Assembly (NCBI RefSeq): GCF_900114185.1 | Contig: NZ_FOSE01000004.1 | Coordinates: 124,001-188,000 of the forward strand | Length of the DNA stretch: 64,000 nucleotides | Source of the DNA: Cellulomonas sp. KH9 | Lineage (GTDB): Bacteria > Actinomycetota > Actinomycetes > Actinomycetales > Cellulomonadaceae | Direction: 5' to 3' | Shown here: piece after piece, positions 1 through 7,815 of the stretch | Position numbering within the stretch: the stretch's first letter is position 1 | Layout: every line of letters begins with the position of its first letter | Program-made: the position numbers and the translations under genes | Notes under the pieces: model-generated | Database searches by the model: none | The model's input: the letters and a program-made list of their open reading frames with translations, nothing else | What the model was told of the DNA's origin: nothing

Positions 1-1
1 G

Positions 2-184
2 CTCGCGGTGGTCGCGCCGGACGACGAGGTGGAGACGGCGCTGGAGGCGATGCAGCGCTCGGGGTCGCACCTGGCACGGGTGGACGACGACGGGCGCACG
101 ACCGGTGTCGTCTTCCTCGAGGACATCCTCGAGGAGCTCGTCGGTGAGGTGCGTGACGCGATGCAGCGGGGCCAGCTGCGCTGA
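2..184 (+). CDS. C-terminal end of a CBS-domain (CNNM/CorC/HlyC-like) protein, partial
   Basis: Only the last 60 codons are present; the gene starts outside the window. The visible peptide reads as the end of a second CBS repeat: an alternating strand/helix, then RVDDDGRTTGVVFLEDILEE, then a short charged tail ending QRGQLR. The V-F-L-E-D-I-L-E-E-L-V-G-E signature is typical of the CBS pair in hemolysin C/CorC-like or CNNM (DUF21) membrane proteins, which are linked to divalent cation transport. The membrane domain cannot be seen, so the exact family is inferred. The next gene on the same strand follows after about 260 bases. Confidence 0.75.
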   Translation, partial: LAVVAPDDEVETALEAMQRSGSHLARVDDDGRTTGVVFLEDILEELVGEVRDAMQRGQLR

Positions 185-445
185 GGCGGACGCGCGGGAC
201 GGGCGAACGCCCTCCGGCGGGGTGCAGGACGCACCTGCGGCCGGGTGGTTTCCGGCTCATGGGGCCGTCCGGGCAGTGGAGGACCCGTGAAGACGCGGCG
301 TGTCGCCCGGTGTGTCGTGCACGTGTCCAGATCGCGACCCTGCTGTGACGTATCAGGCCCTTGGAGCCGCGCTCGCATCCCGTTATGGTTTCGTGACCGC
401 ATCGGGGGAGCCGATGACCAGCGGGACGAAGTGAGCGGAGGTGTC

Positions 446-1315
446 GTGGGATCCCACCGAGCGGAGCCGACGACACGCGTGCGCCGTCGCAGCGCGCGAC
501 CGGACGCCGACGTGGCAGCCGTCCCCGTGGCGGCGCAGCCCGTCGCGCGCGGCATCGTGGCGACCGACGACGGTGACGCCCCCGCGCGCCGGCGGTCGAC
601 GACCGTCCTGGGGCGTGCCGGTGTGCTGTGCGCGCTCGTCGGGGTCACCGTGGTCGTGCCCGTCACGCAGGGCGTGGCGGACGGCGAGATCGTCATGGGT
701 GCGGCCACCACCAGCGCCGCCGCGGACGCGAACCTCCCGTCGACGGTCGCCGCCCTGACCGCCCTCCCGCTGACGGACCTGCCCCCCACCCCGCTGATGT
801 CCACCGACTCCAGCTCCCGGCTGCGGGCCCTGGCCGACGTCTCGCGGGACGCCGAGCGCTCCGCGCTGCCCGGCTGCGACGGGTCGGTGCGCGCCGCGGG
901 CGAGAACGGCCTGCTGGCGACCAAGGACCTGTGCACGCTGTGGGACGGGCGCACGCAGATGCGCGCCGACGCGGCCGTCGCGCTCGCCGAGCTCAACGAG
1001 GCCCACGTCGCGCGGTTCGGGACGGACCTGTGCCTGTCGTCCGGGTACCGCACGCTCGCGCAGCAGAAGGCCGTCAAGGCGCAGAAGGGCGGCCTGGCCG
1101 CCACCCCCGGCAAGAGCAACCACGGCTGGGGCCTCGCGATGGACTTCTGCTCGATCCAGACGTCGGGCGCCCGCTGGACGTGGATGAACGACAACGGCCC
1201 CACGTTCGGCTGGGAGCAGCCCAGCTGGGCCGTCCGCGGCGGCTCCGGCCCGTACGAGCCGTGGCACTGGGAGTACACCAAGGGCGTCAAGGCCGACGGC
1301 GAGTACTACGGCTGA
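446..1315 (+). CDS. D-alanyl-D-alanine carboxypeptidase family protein (VanY-like, peptidase M15B)
   Basis: Zinc peptidase expected to trim D-Ala from peptidoglycan stem peptides outside the membrane. From the chosen GTG it is 289 residues: a basic N-terminus, one membrane segment or uncleaved signal at about 53-75, a low-complexity Ala/Thr/Ser linker, then the M15 domain. The domain shows LCLSSGYRTLAQQ, the first metal motif SNHGWGLAMDF (His about 225, Asp about 232) and EPWHWEY (catalytic Glu about 271, zinc His about 274), so all expected active-site residues are present. The start at 446 follows GGAGG by 4 bases; an in-frame GTG at 431 is the alternative. The gene converges with the aldose epimerase downstream. 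Confidence 0.88.
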   Translation: MGSHRAEPTTRVRRRSARPDADVAAVPVAAQPVARGIVATDDGDAPARRRSTTVLGRAGVLCALVGVTVVVPVTQGVADGEIVMGAATTSAAADANLPSTVAALTALPLTDLPPTPLMSTDSSSRLRALADVSRDAERSALPGCDGSVRAAGENGLLATKDLCTLWDGRTQMRADAAVALAELNEAHVARFGTDLCLSSGYRTLAQQKAVKAQKGGLAATPGKSNHGWGLAMDFCSIQTSGARWTWMNDNGPTFGWEQPSWAVRGGSGPYEPWHWEYTKGVKADGEYYG

Positions 1316-1357
1316 CGTCGCGGTCGCCCGGCCCGCGTCGGCGTCGCACGGCGCCGG

Positions 1358-1408
1358 CTGAGCGCCGTGGAACGCCTGGGCTGAGCGCCGGGGAGCGACT
1401 GAGCGCCG
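1358..1408. repeat. Three copies of a 10-bp word between convergent genes
   Basis: CTGAGCGCCG occurs at 1358-1367, 1381-1390 and 1399-1408, at unequal spacings of 23 and 18 bases. It lies wholly in the gap between the VanY-like gene and the convergent aldose epimerase gene. It could be a by-product of slipped replication or part of the terminator region. Function unknown. Confidence 0.5.
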
Positions 1409-1433
1409 GCGGGCCCGCCGCGGCGGACCCGCC
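1408..1433. terminator. GC-rich inverted repeat between convergent genes
   Basis: GGCGGG at 1408-1413 can pair with CCCGCC at 1428-1433, and the core GGCGGGCCCGCC (1408-1419) is itself palindromic. It sits between two gene ends that face each other, where a bidirectional stop is expected. There is no T-tract, as usual in very GC-rich actinobacteria, so the call rests on the stem and its position. Confidence 0.4.
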
Positions 1434-1444
1434 GACGGGGGTGC

Positions 1445-2353
1445 TCAGCGCAGGGACATGCCCCAGCGCACCTCGTGGGTCGCGCCCGGCGCGAGCTCCA
1501 CGAGCAGGTCACCGGTGCGGAACGCGTCCGCGATGCACGTCATGGGCTCGACCGCGACGCCGCGGCGCTCGATGCCCGGGATGCCGTCGCCCGTGCAGAC
1601 CTGCCACGCCGGCAGGGTCGCGTCGGCCCAGACGGCGACCGTGCGGCCGTCGGACCCCGTGAGCGTGGCCCACGTCAGGCCGTCGGCGTCGGGGGTCACC
1701 CCGAGCCACGCGTCGTCCAGCGCGACGCCGGCGAGCCGCCGACCCGCGCGCAGGTCCATGTCGCCCGCGACGGCCTGCGTCCCCGTGGGCAGCAGGCGCT
1801 CGTCGACCGTCACCGACCGCGCCGCGTCCAGCTGCAGGGTGCAGTCGTCGACGGTGCCCGGGCCGGGGGACAGCCACGGGTGGAACCCGACGCCGTACGG
1901 TGCGACGTCCGTGCCGTGGTTGGTCGTGGCGACCGTGACCGTCAGGCCGTCGTCGCCCAGCGCGTAGGTCACGTCCAGGCGCAGCGGCCACGGGTAGCCG
2001 GGGATCGGCACCAGGTCGTGGCGCAGCGTCACCGAGTCCTCCGTGACGGCCACGGTGGCGAACCGCTCGTACGCGAGCAGGCCGTGCAGCGACGTCAGGC
2101 GCTCGTGCTCCGTCAGCGGCACCTCGTAGGTGACGTCACGGAACCGGTACCTGCCGTCGCGCAGGCGGTTGGGCCACGGCGCCAGCACGGCACCGGAGAA
2201 CGCGGGGGCGATCGAGTCGACCGCGAAGGGCAGGACGACGTCCCGGTCACCGACGCGGTACTCGCGCAGGCTCGCGGCGACGGACGTGACGACGGCGACC
2301 TGGTCACCGTGCCGCAGCACGTGCTGGTCACCCGTGGGCGGGGGAGTGTTCAC
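1445..2353 (-). CDS. Aldose 1-epimerase family protein
   Basis: A 302-residue galactose-mutarotase-fold protein predicted to interconvert alpha and beta anomers of sugars in the cytoplasm. Family hallmarks are LAPWPNRLRDGRY near residue 55, the catalytic-type His in LTSLHGLL, the second His in GVGFHPWLSPG and the Glu in GVAVEPMTCI near the C-terminus. The length matches the bacterial GalM-like family that lacks extra domains. The GTG at 2353 was chosen because a TAGGTT hexamer ends 7 bases before it, a leaderless arrangement also seen elsewhere in this window. The gene stands alone, so its physiological sugar is unknown. Confidence 0.87.
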   Translation of the reverse strand: MNTPPPTGDQHVLRHGDQVAVVTSVAASLREYRVGDRDVVLPFAVDSIAPAFSGAVLAPWPNRLRDGRYRFRDVTYEVPLTEHERLTSLHGLLAYERFATVAVTEDSVTLRHDLVPIPGYPWPLRLDVTYALGDDGLTVTVATTNHGTDVAPYGVGFHPWLSPGPGTVDDCTLQLDAARSVTVDERLLPTGTQAVAGDMDLRAGRRLAGVALDDAWLGVTPDADGLTWATLTGSDGRTVAVWADATLPAWQVCTGDGIPGIERRGVAVEPMTCIADAFRTGDLLVELAPGATHEVRWGMSLR

Positions 2354-2360
2354 GGAACCC

Positions 2361-2366
2361 AACCTA
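2361..2366 (-). promoter_or_regulatory. Candidate -10 element of a leaderless aldose epimerase transcript
   Basis: TAGGTT on the minus strand, followed by 7 bases and the GTG start at 2353. No Shine-Dalgarno sequence is visible between them, so transcription would begin at or next to the start codon. No convincing -35 element was found 16-18 bases further upstream. Confidence 0.45.
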
Positions 2367-2445
2367 CGTGTGAACGTGCGCCGCGCACGGGGACCAGGGT
2401 GCGTGCCGCGACGCCGCGTCGCCTGCGGACCGCCCGGTGCGCCCA

Positions 2446-2830
2446 TCAGCGGGTGACGATGCTCTGGACCTCCGCCACGGGCGCCTCCGCCGTGGTGGTG
2501 AGGGGCTCGGCCTCCTCCCGGCCACGCGGCGTCGGGTCCAGCGGCGAGGTCCAGCCGGCCTCCCAGGTCGCCGTCGGGCGTGAGCGTGGCCGTCGGGTAC
2601 CGCCGGCCGGCCTTGACGGGGATCCCGGCGGTGGACCGCTCGAACGTCGCGGCGCACGCCGAGGGCGTCATGCCGGGGGAGCGGGGGTGCGGGTGTCGGG
2701 GCACGTGACGCTCGCCGCGTGGGGCGCGGACACCGTCATCGAGGTCAGGCGCGCCACGACGCGGGACCACACGCCCGGGACGGACGTCGTCCTGTGGACG
2801 AACCGCCCCGTGGTCGCGCGTGATGCCCTA
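2446..2830 (-). pseudogene. Decayed remnant of a coding gene, possibly the C-terminus of a PKD-like secreted protein
   Basis: No intact gene lies between the epimerase start and the pilus ATPase, yet the minus strand shows protein-like stretches in successive frames. From the upstream end they are VPGVWSRVVARLTSMTVSAP (about 2700-2790), then ACAATFERSTAGIPVKAGRR followed by YPTATLT (about 2580-2670), then TATWEAGWTSPL running to PLTTTAEAPVAEVQSIVTR and a stop at 2446-2448. Joined, they read as one polypeptide tail interrupted by at least one, probably two, frameshifts. Similar tails occur, from memory, in PKD-domain proteins near actinobacterial pilus loci, but I cannot verify the family. The upstream limit is approximate. 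Confidence 0.5.
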
Positions 2831-2887
2831 CCGTCACTGCCGGGATGCGGACGAACGGGACATCTGCGGCGCGGGGCGGTGAGGGCG

Positions 2888-4123
2888 GTGGCGGTGGTGG
2901 CGGACGGCGTGACGATCCTCGAGGGGGAGGTCCGTGAGCTCGTCCGGCGTCGCGGGCTCGACCCGGTGCGGGACCGCGCCGGCGTCGTGGCGCTGGTCCA
3001 CGCGGCGATGGCCGACTACGACGAGCGCTCGCTGCTCGGGGCCGTCCCGCCCCTGGGCGACGCCGCCGCCGCGCACAAGCTGGTCGTCGACGCCGTCGCC
3101 GGGCTGGGACCGCTGCAGCGCTACCTGGACGACGAGGAGGTCGAGGAGATCTGGATCAACTCGCCGTCGCAGGTCTTCGTCGCCCGGCGCGGTGAGCCCG
3201 AGCTGACCACGACGATCCTCACCGAGGGTCAGGTGCGGGAGCTCGTGGAGCGGATGCTGAAGGTCTCCGGGCGGCGGCTGGACCTGTCGAGCCCGTTCGT
3301 CGACGCGTCGCTGCCCGGCGGCGAGCGCCTGCACGCCGTCATCCCCGACGTCACGCGGCGGCACTGGTCGGTGAACATCCGCAAGTACGTCGTGCGTGCC
3401 ACGAGCATGGAGGACATGGTCGCCCTGGGGTCGCTCACCCCGCAGGCCGCCGCGTTCCTGCGGGCCGCCGTCCAGGTCGGCCTCAACGTGCTGGTGTCGG
3501 GCCCGACGCAGGCAGGGAAGACGACCATGCTCAACGCGCTGGTCGGAGCCGTGCCGCCGCGCGAGCGCGTGGTGAGCTGCGAGGAGGTCTTCGAGCTGCG
3601 CCCGGCGGTGCGCGACTGGGTGGCGATGCAGACGCGGCAGCCCAACCTGGAGGGCACCGGCGAGATCACGTTGCGCCGCCTCGTCAAGGAGGCGCTGCGG
3701 ATGCGCCCCGACCGGCTGCTGGTGGGGGAGGTCCGGGAGGCGGAGGCGCTGGACCTGCTCATCGCCCTCAACAGCGGCGTGCCCGCGATGTGCACGATCC
3801 ACGCGAGCTCGGCGCGGGAGGCCCTCAGCAAGCTGTGCACGCTGCCGCTGCTGGCCGGCGGCAACATCTCGGACCGGTTCGTCGTGCCGACCGTCGCGTC
3901 CTCCGTGGACCTCGTCGTGCACCTGGAGCTGGACGCCCGCGGTCGGCGGCGGACCCGCGAGGTCGTCGCGGTGCCGGGCCGCGTGGAGGCGGGTGTCGTG
4001 GAGACCGCCGACCTGTTCACCACGCGCGCCGGCGTGCTCGTGCGGGGGGACGGGTTCCCTCCGCACGTCGAGCGCTTCGCCCGTGCCGGCCTCGACGTCG
4101 CCGTGTTGCTCCGGCAGGGCTGA
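2888..4123 (+). CDS. tadA: Tad/CpaF-type pilus assembly ATPase (VirB11 superfamily)
   Basis: Hexameric secretion ATPase that powers assembly of a Tad/Flp-type pilus at the inner face of the membrane. About 411 residues. The N-terminal domain carries GLGPLQRYLDDEEVEEIWIN, the Walker A is GPTQAGKTTM near residue 204, and the Walker B-like LLVGEVREAEALDLL lies near 280. The family signature CTIHASSAREAL follows, with an Asp-rich C-terminus. The start is uncertain: in-frame GTGs lie at 2879, 2888 and 2894. 2888 has GGGGCGG at good spacing, and 2894 has GAGGG. It is first in a row of seven same-strand pilus genes, 3 bases before the next one. Confidence 0.9.
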   Translation: MAVVADGVTILEGEVRELVRRRGLDPVRDRAGVVALVHAAMADYDERSLLGAVPPLGDAAAAHKLVVDAVAGLGPLQRYLDDEEVEEIWINSPSQVFVARRGEPELTTTILTEGQVRELVERMLKVSGRRLDLSSPFVDASLPGGERLHAVIPDVTRRHWSVNIRKYVVRATSMEDMVALGSLTPQAAAFLRAAVQVGLNVLVSGPTQAGKTTMLNALVGAVPPRERVVSCEEVFELRPAVRDWVAMQTRQPNLEGTGEITLRRLVKEALRMRPDRLLVGEVREAEALDLLIALNSGVPAMCTIHASSAREALSKLCTLPLLAGGNISDRFVVPTVASSVDLVVHLELDARGRRRTREVVAVPGRVEAGVVETADLFTTRAGVLVRGDGFPPHVERFARAGLDVAVLLRQG

Positions 4124-4126
4124 GCG

Positions 4127-4987
4127 GTGGGCGTCGTGGTGGGGCTGCTGCTGGGAGCGGGGCTCGCGTGCGTCTGGTGGTCCTGGTGGCCGCTCGCGCG
4201 GGGCGACGGGAGGCGGCCGGACGGTTGGACCGCGCGGACGCGGGACACGTTGACGCAGGCCGGCGTGAGCGGCGTGACACCCGGCGGGCTGGTCGGGGCC
4301 AGTGCGCTCGCGAGCCTGCTGGTCGCCGCGCTGGCGTTCCTCGTCGTGCCGGTGCCGGTGGTCGCCCTGTGCGCGGGCGCCTTCACGGCCGCCGCGCCCT
4401 CGGCGCTCGTGCGGGGCCGGGCGCGCCGCCGGCTCGCCGCCGCGCGCGGACTGTGGCCCGACGTGGTCGACCACCTCGCGTCGGGCGTGCGTGCGGGGCT
4501 GTCCCTCCCGGAGGCGGTCGCCCAGCTCGGCGACCGCGGACCGGCCGAGCTGCGCGCGCCGTTCCGGGCGTTCGCGGAGGACTACCGCGCGACCGGTCGG
4601 TTCGTCGACAGCCTCGACGTGCTGAAGGACCGGCTCGCCGACCCCGTCGCGGACCGGATCATCGAGGCGCTGCGCCTCACGCGCGACGTCGGCGGCACCG
4701 ACCTGGGACGGCTGCTGCGCACGTTGTCGACGTTCCTGCGCGAGGACCTGCGCACCCGCGGGGAGGTCGAGGCGCGTCAGAGCTGGACGGTGTACGCGGC
4801 TCGCCTGGCGGTCGCCGCGCCGTGGGTGGTCCTCGCGATGCTGTCGACGCGTCCCGAGGCGATCCGCGCCTACGACTCGACCGCCGGCGCCGTCGTCCTC
4901 GTCGCCGGCGCCGTGTGCACGGTCGTGGCGTACCGGGTCATGGTGCGGGTGGCGCGCCTGCCGGACGACCCCCGGGTGCTGCGATGA
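4127..4987 (+). CDS. tadB: Type II secretion F-domain protein, TadB-like
   Basis: Inner-membrane platform protein expected to couple the pilus ATPase to pilin polymerisation. The 286 residues show two hydrophobic segments at the N-terminus (about 1-20 and 50-90), a central cytoplasmic F domain with WPDVVDHLASGVRAGLSLPE, and two C-terminal membrane segments (about 220-280). The GTG start lies 3 bases after the ATPase stop. The stop shares ATGA with the start of the next gene, which argues for coupled translation with its partner. Confidence 0.87.
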   Translation: MGVVVGLLLGAGLACVWWSWWPLARGDGRRPDGWTARTRDTLTQAGVSGVTPGGLVGASALASLLVAALAFLVVPVPVVALCAGAFTAAAPSALVRGRARRRLAAARGLWPDVVDHLASGVRAGLSLPEAVAQLGDRGPAELRAPFRAFAEDYRATGRFVDSLDVLKDRLADPVADRIIEALRLTRDVGGTDLGRLLRTLSTFLREDLRTRGEVEARQSWTVYAARLAVAAPWVVLAMLSTRPEAIRAYDSTAGAVVLVAGAVCTVVAYRVMVRVARLPDDPRVLR

Positions 4988-5913
4988 GCCCCGGGGTGGT
5001 GGGTGCGCTCGTCGGGCTGCTGCTGGGCACCGGCCTGGCGCTCGTCGTGCTGCGGCTCGGAGCCCGGCGCATCACGCTCGACCAGCGCGTCGGGCCTTAC
5101 CTGCGCACGCGCGGCACGTCGAGCCTGCTGCGCGCCGAGGCGGCACGCGGCGCGTGGGCCACGGTCGAGCGGCTGGTGGCGCCCTTCCTCGCGGACGGGG
5201 TGCGCCTCGTGGCCCGGTGGGGGTCGCCCACCGCCGAGGTGCGGCGACGGTTGGCGCGCGCCGGGCGTCGCGAGACGGTCGAGCAGCTGCGCGCGCAGCA
5301 GGTCGTCTCCGGTGTCGTCGGGCTCGCGGTCGGGCTGCTCACCGCCGTGGCGATCGCGGCCGGCCGGGGTGCCCCCGTGGTGCCCCTGGTCGCGCTGGTC
5401 GCCGTCGGCGGGCTCGTCGGCGCGCTCGTGCCCGACTGGCTGCTGGGGCGGCAGGTCGCCCGCCGGGAGGCGCGGCTCCTCGCGCAGATGCCCACCGTGA
5501 CCGAGCTGCTCGCGCTCGCCGTGAGCGCGGGGGAGGGCGCGACCGGTGCGCTCGAGCGCGTCGTGCGCCAGACCCACGGCGAGCTGGCCGACGAGCTCGC
5601 CCGCACCCTGGCCGACGCCCGGGCCGGCGCGCCGCTGACCGGCGCCCTCCAGGCGCTCGCCGACCGGACCGGGCTGCCCGCGCTGGCGCGGTTCGCCGAG
5701 GGCGTCGCCGTCGCGGTCGAGCGTGGCTCACCCCTGGCCGACGTGCTGCGGGCGCAGGCCCAGGACGTCCGCGAGGAAGGTCGGCGGGCACTGATGCAGA
5801 CCGGCGGGCGCAAGGAGGTGCTCATGATGGTCCCGGTGGTGTTCCTCATCCTCCCGGTGACCGTCCTGTTCGCCGTCTTCCCCAGCGCGGTGGTCCTGCG
5901 GGTGGGGCTGTGA
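4984..5913 (+). CDS. tadC: Type II secretion F-domain protein, TadC-like
   Basis: Second membrane platform subunit of the Tad machine, 309 residues. It has an N-terminal membrane segment, a paired hydrophobic stretch at about 100-155, the F-domain core QMPTVTELLALAVSAGEGAT near 170, then QTGGRKEVLMMVPVVFLILP and a last membrane helix. Its order behind TadB and the 4-bp ATGA overlap are the usual arrangement in actinobacterial Tad loci. There is no sign of truncation. Confidence 0.87.
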   Translation: MSPGVVGALVGLLLGTGLALVVLRLGARRITLDQRVGPYLRTRGTSSLLRAEAARGAWATVERLVAPFLADGVRLVARWGSPTAEVRRRLARAGRRETVEQLRAQQVVSGVVGLAVGLLTAVAIAAGRGAPVVPLVALVAVGGLVGALVPDWLLGRQVARREARLLAQMPTVTELLALAVSAGEGATGALERVVRQTHGELADELARTLADARAGAPLTGALQALADRTGLPALARFAEGVAVAVERGSPLADVLRAQAQDVREEGRRALMQTGGRKEVLMMVPVVFLILPVTVLFAVFPSAVVLRVGL

Positions 5914-5976
5914 CCCCGGCCGCGACGAGCAGCGCGGCGCCGCCCGGCGTCCGCGCGGTGACGACGGAGGTCGAGC

Positions 5977-6189
5977 ATGACGACGAGGTTCTGGTCACGG
6001 GTGTGGCGCGCGGTGGTGCACCGGGCGGCGGCGGGCGGTCACCCGGAGCGGGGCGACGTGCCGGGCTGGGTGCTGGTCACCCTCATGACGGCAGGTCTCG
6101 TCTCGGTGCTGTGGCTGGCCGCGGGCGACGCGCTGCAACGGCTGTTCCTCGACGCGATCGAGGGCGTCTCACCCGGATCGGGCACCTGA
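5977..6189 (+). CDS. Small Flp-pilin-like membrane peptide
   Basis: A 70-residue protein with a basic N-terminus, then PERGDVPGWVLVTLMTAGLV, a single hydrophobic helix and a short polar tail. Its size, the Gly/Asp-Val junction before the helix and its place between TadC and the TadE-like proteins suggest it is the major pilin or a pilin-like subunit. A classical Flp processing motif (G followed by XXXXEY) is not evident, so the assignment is by context. The next gene begins inside or right at its 3' end. Confidence 0.68.
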   Translation: MTTRFWSRVWRAVVHRAAAGGHPERGDVPGWVLVTLMTAGLVSVLWLAAGDALQRLFLDAIEGVSPGSGT

Positions 6190-6584
6190 GGCTCTCCCCG
6201 GTCGCCCGCGGCCCCGGTGACCGGGGGTCCGCGATCGTCGACTTCACGCTGGTCGGTGGCCTGGTCGTGGTCCTGTTCGCGTCGGTGCTGCAGCTCGCGC
6301 TCGTGCAGCACGTGCGCAACACCTGCGTGGACGCGGCGGCGGAAGGCGCCCGCTACGCGGCCCAGGTGGGGCGGACCCCCGCGGAGGGCGCGGCCCGCAC
6401 CACCGAGCTGCTGCGGGCGTCGCTGCACGAGCGGTACGCGCAGGACGTGACCGCGCGGCGCGTCGACGCCGCCGGGCTCGACCTCGTCGAGGTGAGCGTC
6501 CGGGTGCCGCTGCCGGTGGTCGGTCTGCTCGGCCCCGGTGGCGTCATGCGGCTCGACGGGCACGCACCCGTGGAGTGGCCGTGA
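6111..6584 (+). CDS. TadE-like pseudopilin
   Basis: Membrane-anchored minor pilin of the Tad system. A basic region is followed by RGSAIVDFTLVGGLVVVLFA, the TadE hydrophobic helix in which the small-S-A-x-V-[DE]-F signature is clear. A periplasm-side domain ends with PVEWP. The only canonical in-frame start close by is GTG 6111, which makes an atypical 79-bp overlap with the pilin-like gene. A CTG at 6186 would give a 4-bp overlap (CTGA) but is a rare start. The stop shares GTGA with the next gene. Start position uncertain; coding assignment firm. Confidence 0.8.
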   Translation: MAGRGRRAATAVPRRDRGRLTRIGHLRLSPVARGPGDRGSAIVDFTLVGGLVVVLFASVLQLALVQHVRNTCVDAAAEGARYAAQVGRTPAEGAARTTELLRASLHERYAQDVTARRVDAAGLDLVEVSVRVPLPVVGLLGPGGVMRLDGHAPVEWP

Positions 6585-7063
6585 CCGCCGCCGCCCGGCT
6601 CCGACGGTGGTGCCGCGCCCGGGCGGCTGGACGGAGCGCCGACGCGGGCAGCGCCCTCGTGGAGTTCCTCGGCATCTCGCTCGTGCTGCTGGTGCCGATC
6701 GTCTACCTCGTGCTCGTCCTCGGCCGCATCCAGGCGGCGACGTTCGCGACGGAGGGAGCCGCGCGGGAGGCGGCGCGCGTGTACGTCGTGGCGGACGACA
6801 CGCGGCAGGGTGCCGCGCGCGCGGTGACCGCCGTCGGGGTGGCGCTCACGGACCAGGGCTTCGACGACGACCCCGCAGCGGCGCTGACCGTCCGGTGCTC
6901 GAGCGACCCGTGCCTCACGCCGGGAGCGGAGGTCGCGGCGACCGTGCAGGTCCGCGTGCCGCTGCCGTTCGTCCCGTCGTTCGTGCGCGACGTGGTCCCG
7001 CTCGAGGTCCCGGTCACGGCCGAGCGCGTGGCGCCGGTCGACGCCTACCGGGCAGCACGATGA
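6581..7063 (+). CDS. TadE-like pseudopilin (second copy)
   Basis: A 160-residue TadE family protein: basic N-terminus RLRRWCRARAAGR, then DAGSALVEFLGISLVLLVPI as signature helix, then an extracytoplasmic domain with the pair CSSDPC, a possible disulfide. The GTG at 6581 overlaps the preceding stop as GTGA and has GGAG 5 bases upstream; an in-frame GTG at 6575 lacks such a site. The three TadE/TadG-like genes in a row match the pattern of actinobacterial Tad islands, where they are thought to form a pilus initiation complex. Confidence 0.84.
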   Translation: MTAAARLRRWCRARAAGRSADAGSALVEFLGISLVLLVPIVYLVLVLGRIQAATFATEGAAREAARVYVVADDTRQGAARAVTAVGVALTDQGFDDDPAAALTVRCSSDPCLTPGAEVAATVQVRVPLPFVPSFVRDVVPLEVPVTAERVAPVDAYRAAR

Positions 7064-7091
7064 GGGCAGCAGCATGAGGCAGCACGATGAG
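7051..7091 (+). repeat. Three 14-bp near-tandem repeats across a gene junction
   Basis: Units GGCAGCACGATGAG at 7051-7064, GGCAGCAGCATGAG at 7065-7078 and GGCAGCACGATGAG at 7078-7091. They span the end of the second TadE gene and the start of the TadG-like gene, and each carries an ATG. The first ATG opens a 5-codon frame MRAAA whose stop overlaps ATG 7074. Repeat slippage here would change the number of start codons before the TadG-like gene. Confidence 0.7.
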
Positions 7092-7100
7092 GGCGCGGCG

Positions 7101-7586
7101 ATGAGGCCGGTGACGGCGGGGGCGTGGTGTCCCGCGCGGGCACGTGCCCTGGCCGGGGACGACAGCGGGCAGGTCATGGTCCTGTCGCTGGGGTTCGCCG
7201 TCCTGGCGATCCTGCTCATGCTGGTCGTCACCGCGGCCACCGGGGTGCACCTGGACCGCAAGCGGCTGCTCGCCGTGGCGGACCTGGCGGCGCTCTCGGC
7301 CGCCGACCAGGTGAGCGGGCGCTACTTCGCCGAACCGGGCGGCACGGGCGGGGTGCCGTTGACCGACGCCACGGTCCGGGCTGCGGTCGAGCAGTACGTG
7401 CGCGACCACCCCGACCGCGCGGCGCGGTGGGACGGCATCCGGGTGCTGGAGGCGTCCACACCCGACGGGCGGACCGCGGTCGTGCGCCTGGGGGCGGTGA
7501 CCCGCCCGGTGCTGGTGACGTGGGTGCTGGCGCCGTGGACCGACGGCATCGCGCTCGAGGCCGGCGGTGCCGCACGCGCCTCGTGA
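7101..7586 (+). CDS. TadG-like pilus assembly protein (Rv3654c-like)
   Basis: Last gene of the Tad locus; 161 residues from ATG 7101. The protein has DDSGQVMVLSLGFAVLAILL, a TadG/Rv3654c-type helix starting with a Gly-Gln, then HLDRKRLLAVADLAALSAAD and a small extracytoplasmic domain. ATG 7101 is preceded by GAGGG at 7 bases; an in-frame ATG at 7074 is the alternative. The region just before the start is a repeat with several ATGs. No prepilin peptidase or TadZ homologue is found in this window. Confidence 0.8.
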   Translation: MRPVTAGAWCPARARALAGDDSGQVMVLSLGFAVLAILLMLVVTAATGVHLDRKRLLAVADLAALSAADQVSGRYFAEPGGTGGVPLTDATVRAAVEQYVRDHPDRAARWDGIRVLEASTPDGRTAVVRLGAVTRPVLVTWVLAPWTDGIALEAGGAARAS

Positions 7587-7815
7587 CGCCGCGCGGTCGC
7601 GCCCCGTGACGCCGGCTGGTCCCGTTGGTGAGCGCCTCGGGCCCGGGCCGGACCGCCCACGACGGACAGGTCGCGCGGGACGCTCCGCCCTGCCCGCCTG
7701 ACGAGTTCGGCGCGGCCCCCGTGCACGCGACCGGTCACGAGGATGCGCGCGGCGCATCGCGCGGTTGTCCAAGGCGCGCGGCGGCGGGACGATCGAGGCG
7801 TCGAGGAGGACACTC

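Noticed and set aside
6089..6189. The long overlap of the TadE gene with the pilin-like gene as a sign that one of them is false
   Set aside because: Both proteins have clear family features; the overlap only reflects uncertainty of the TadE start codon.
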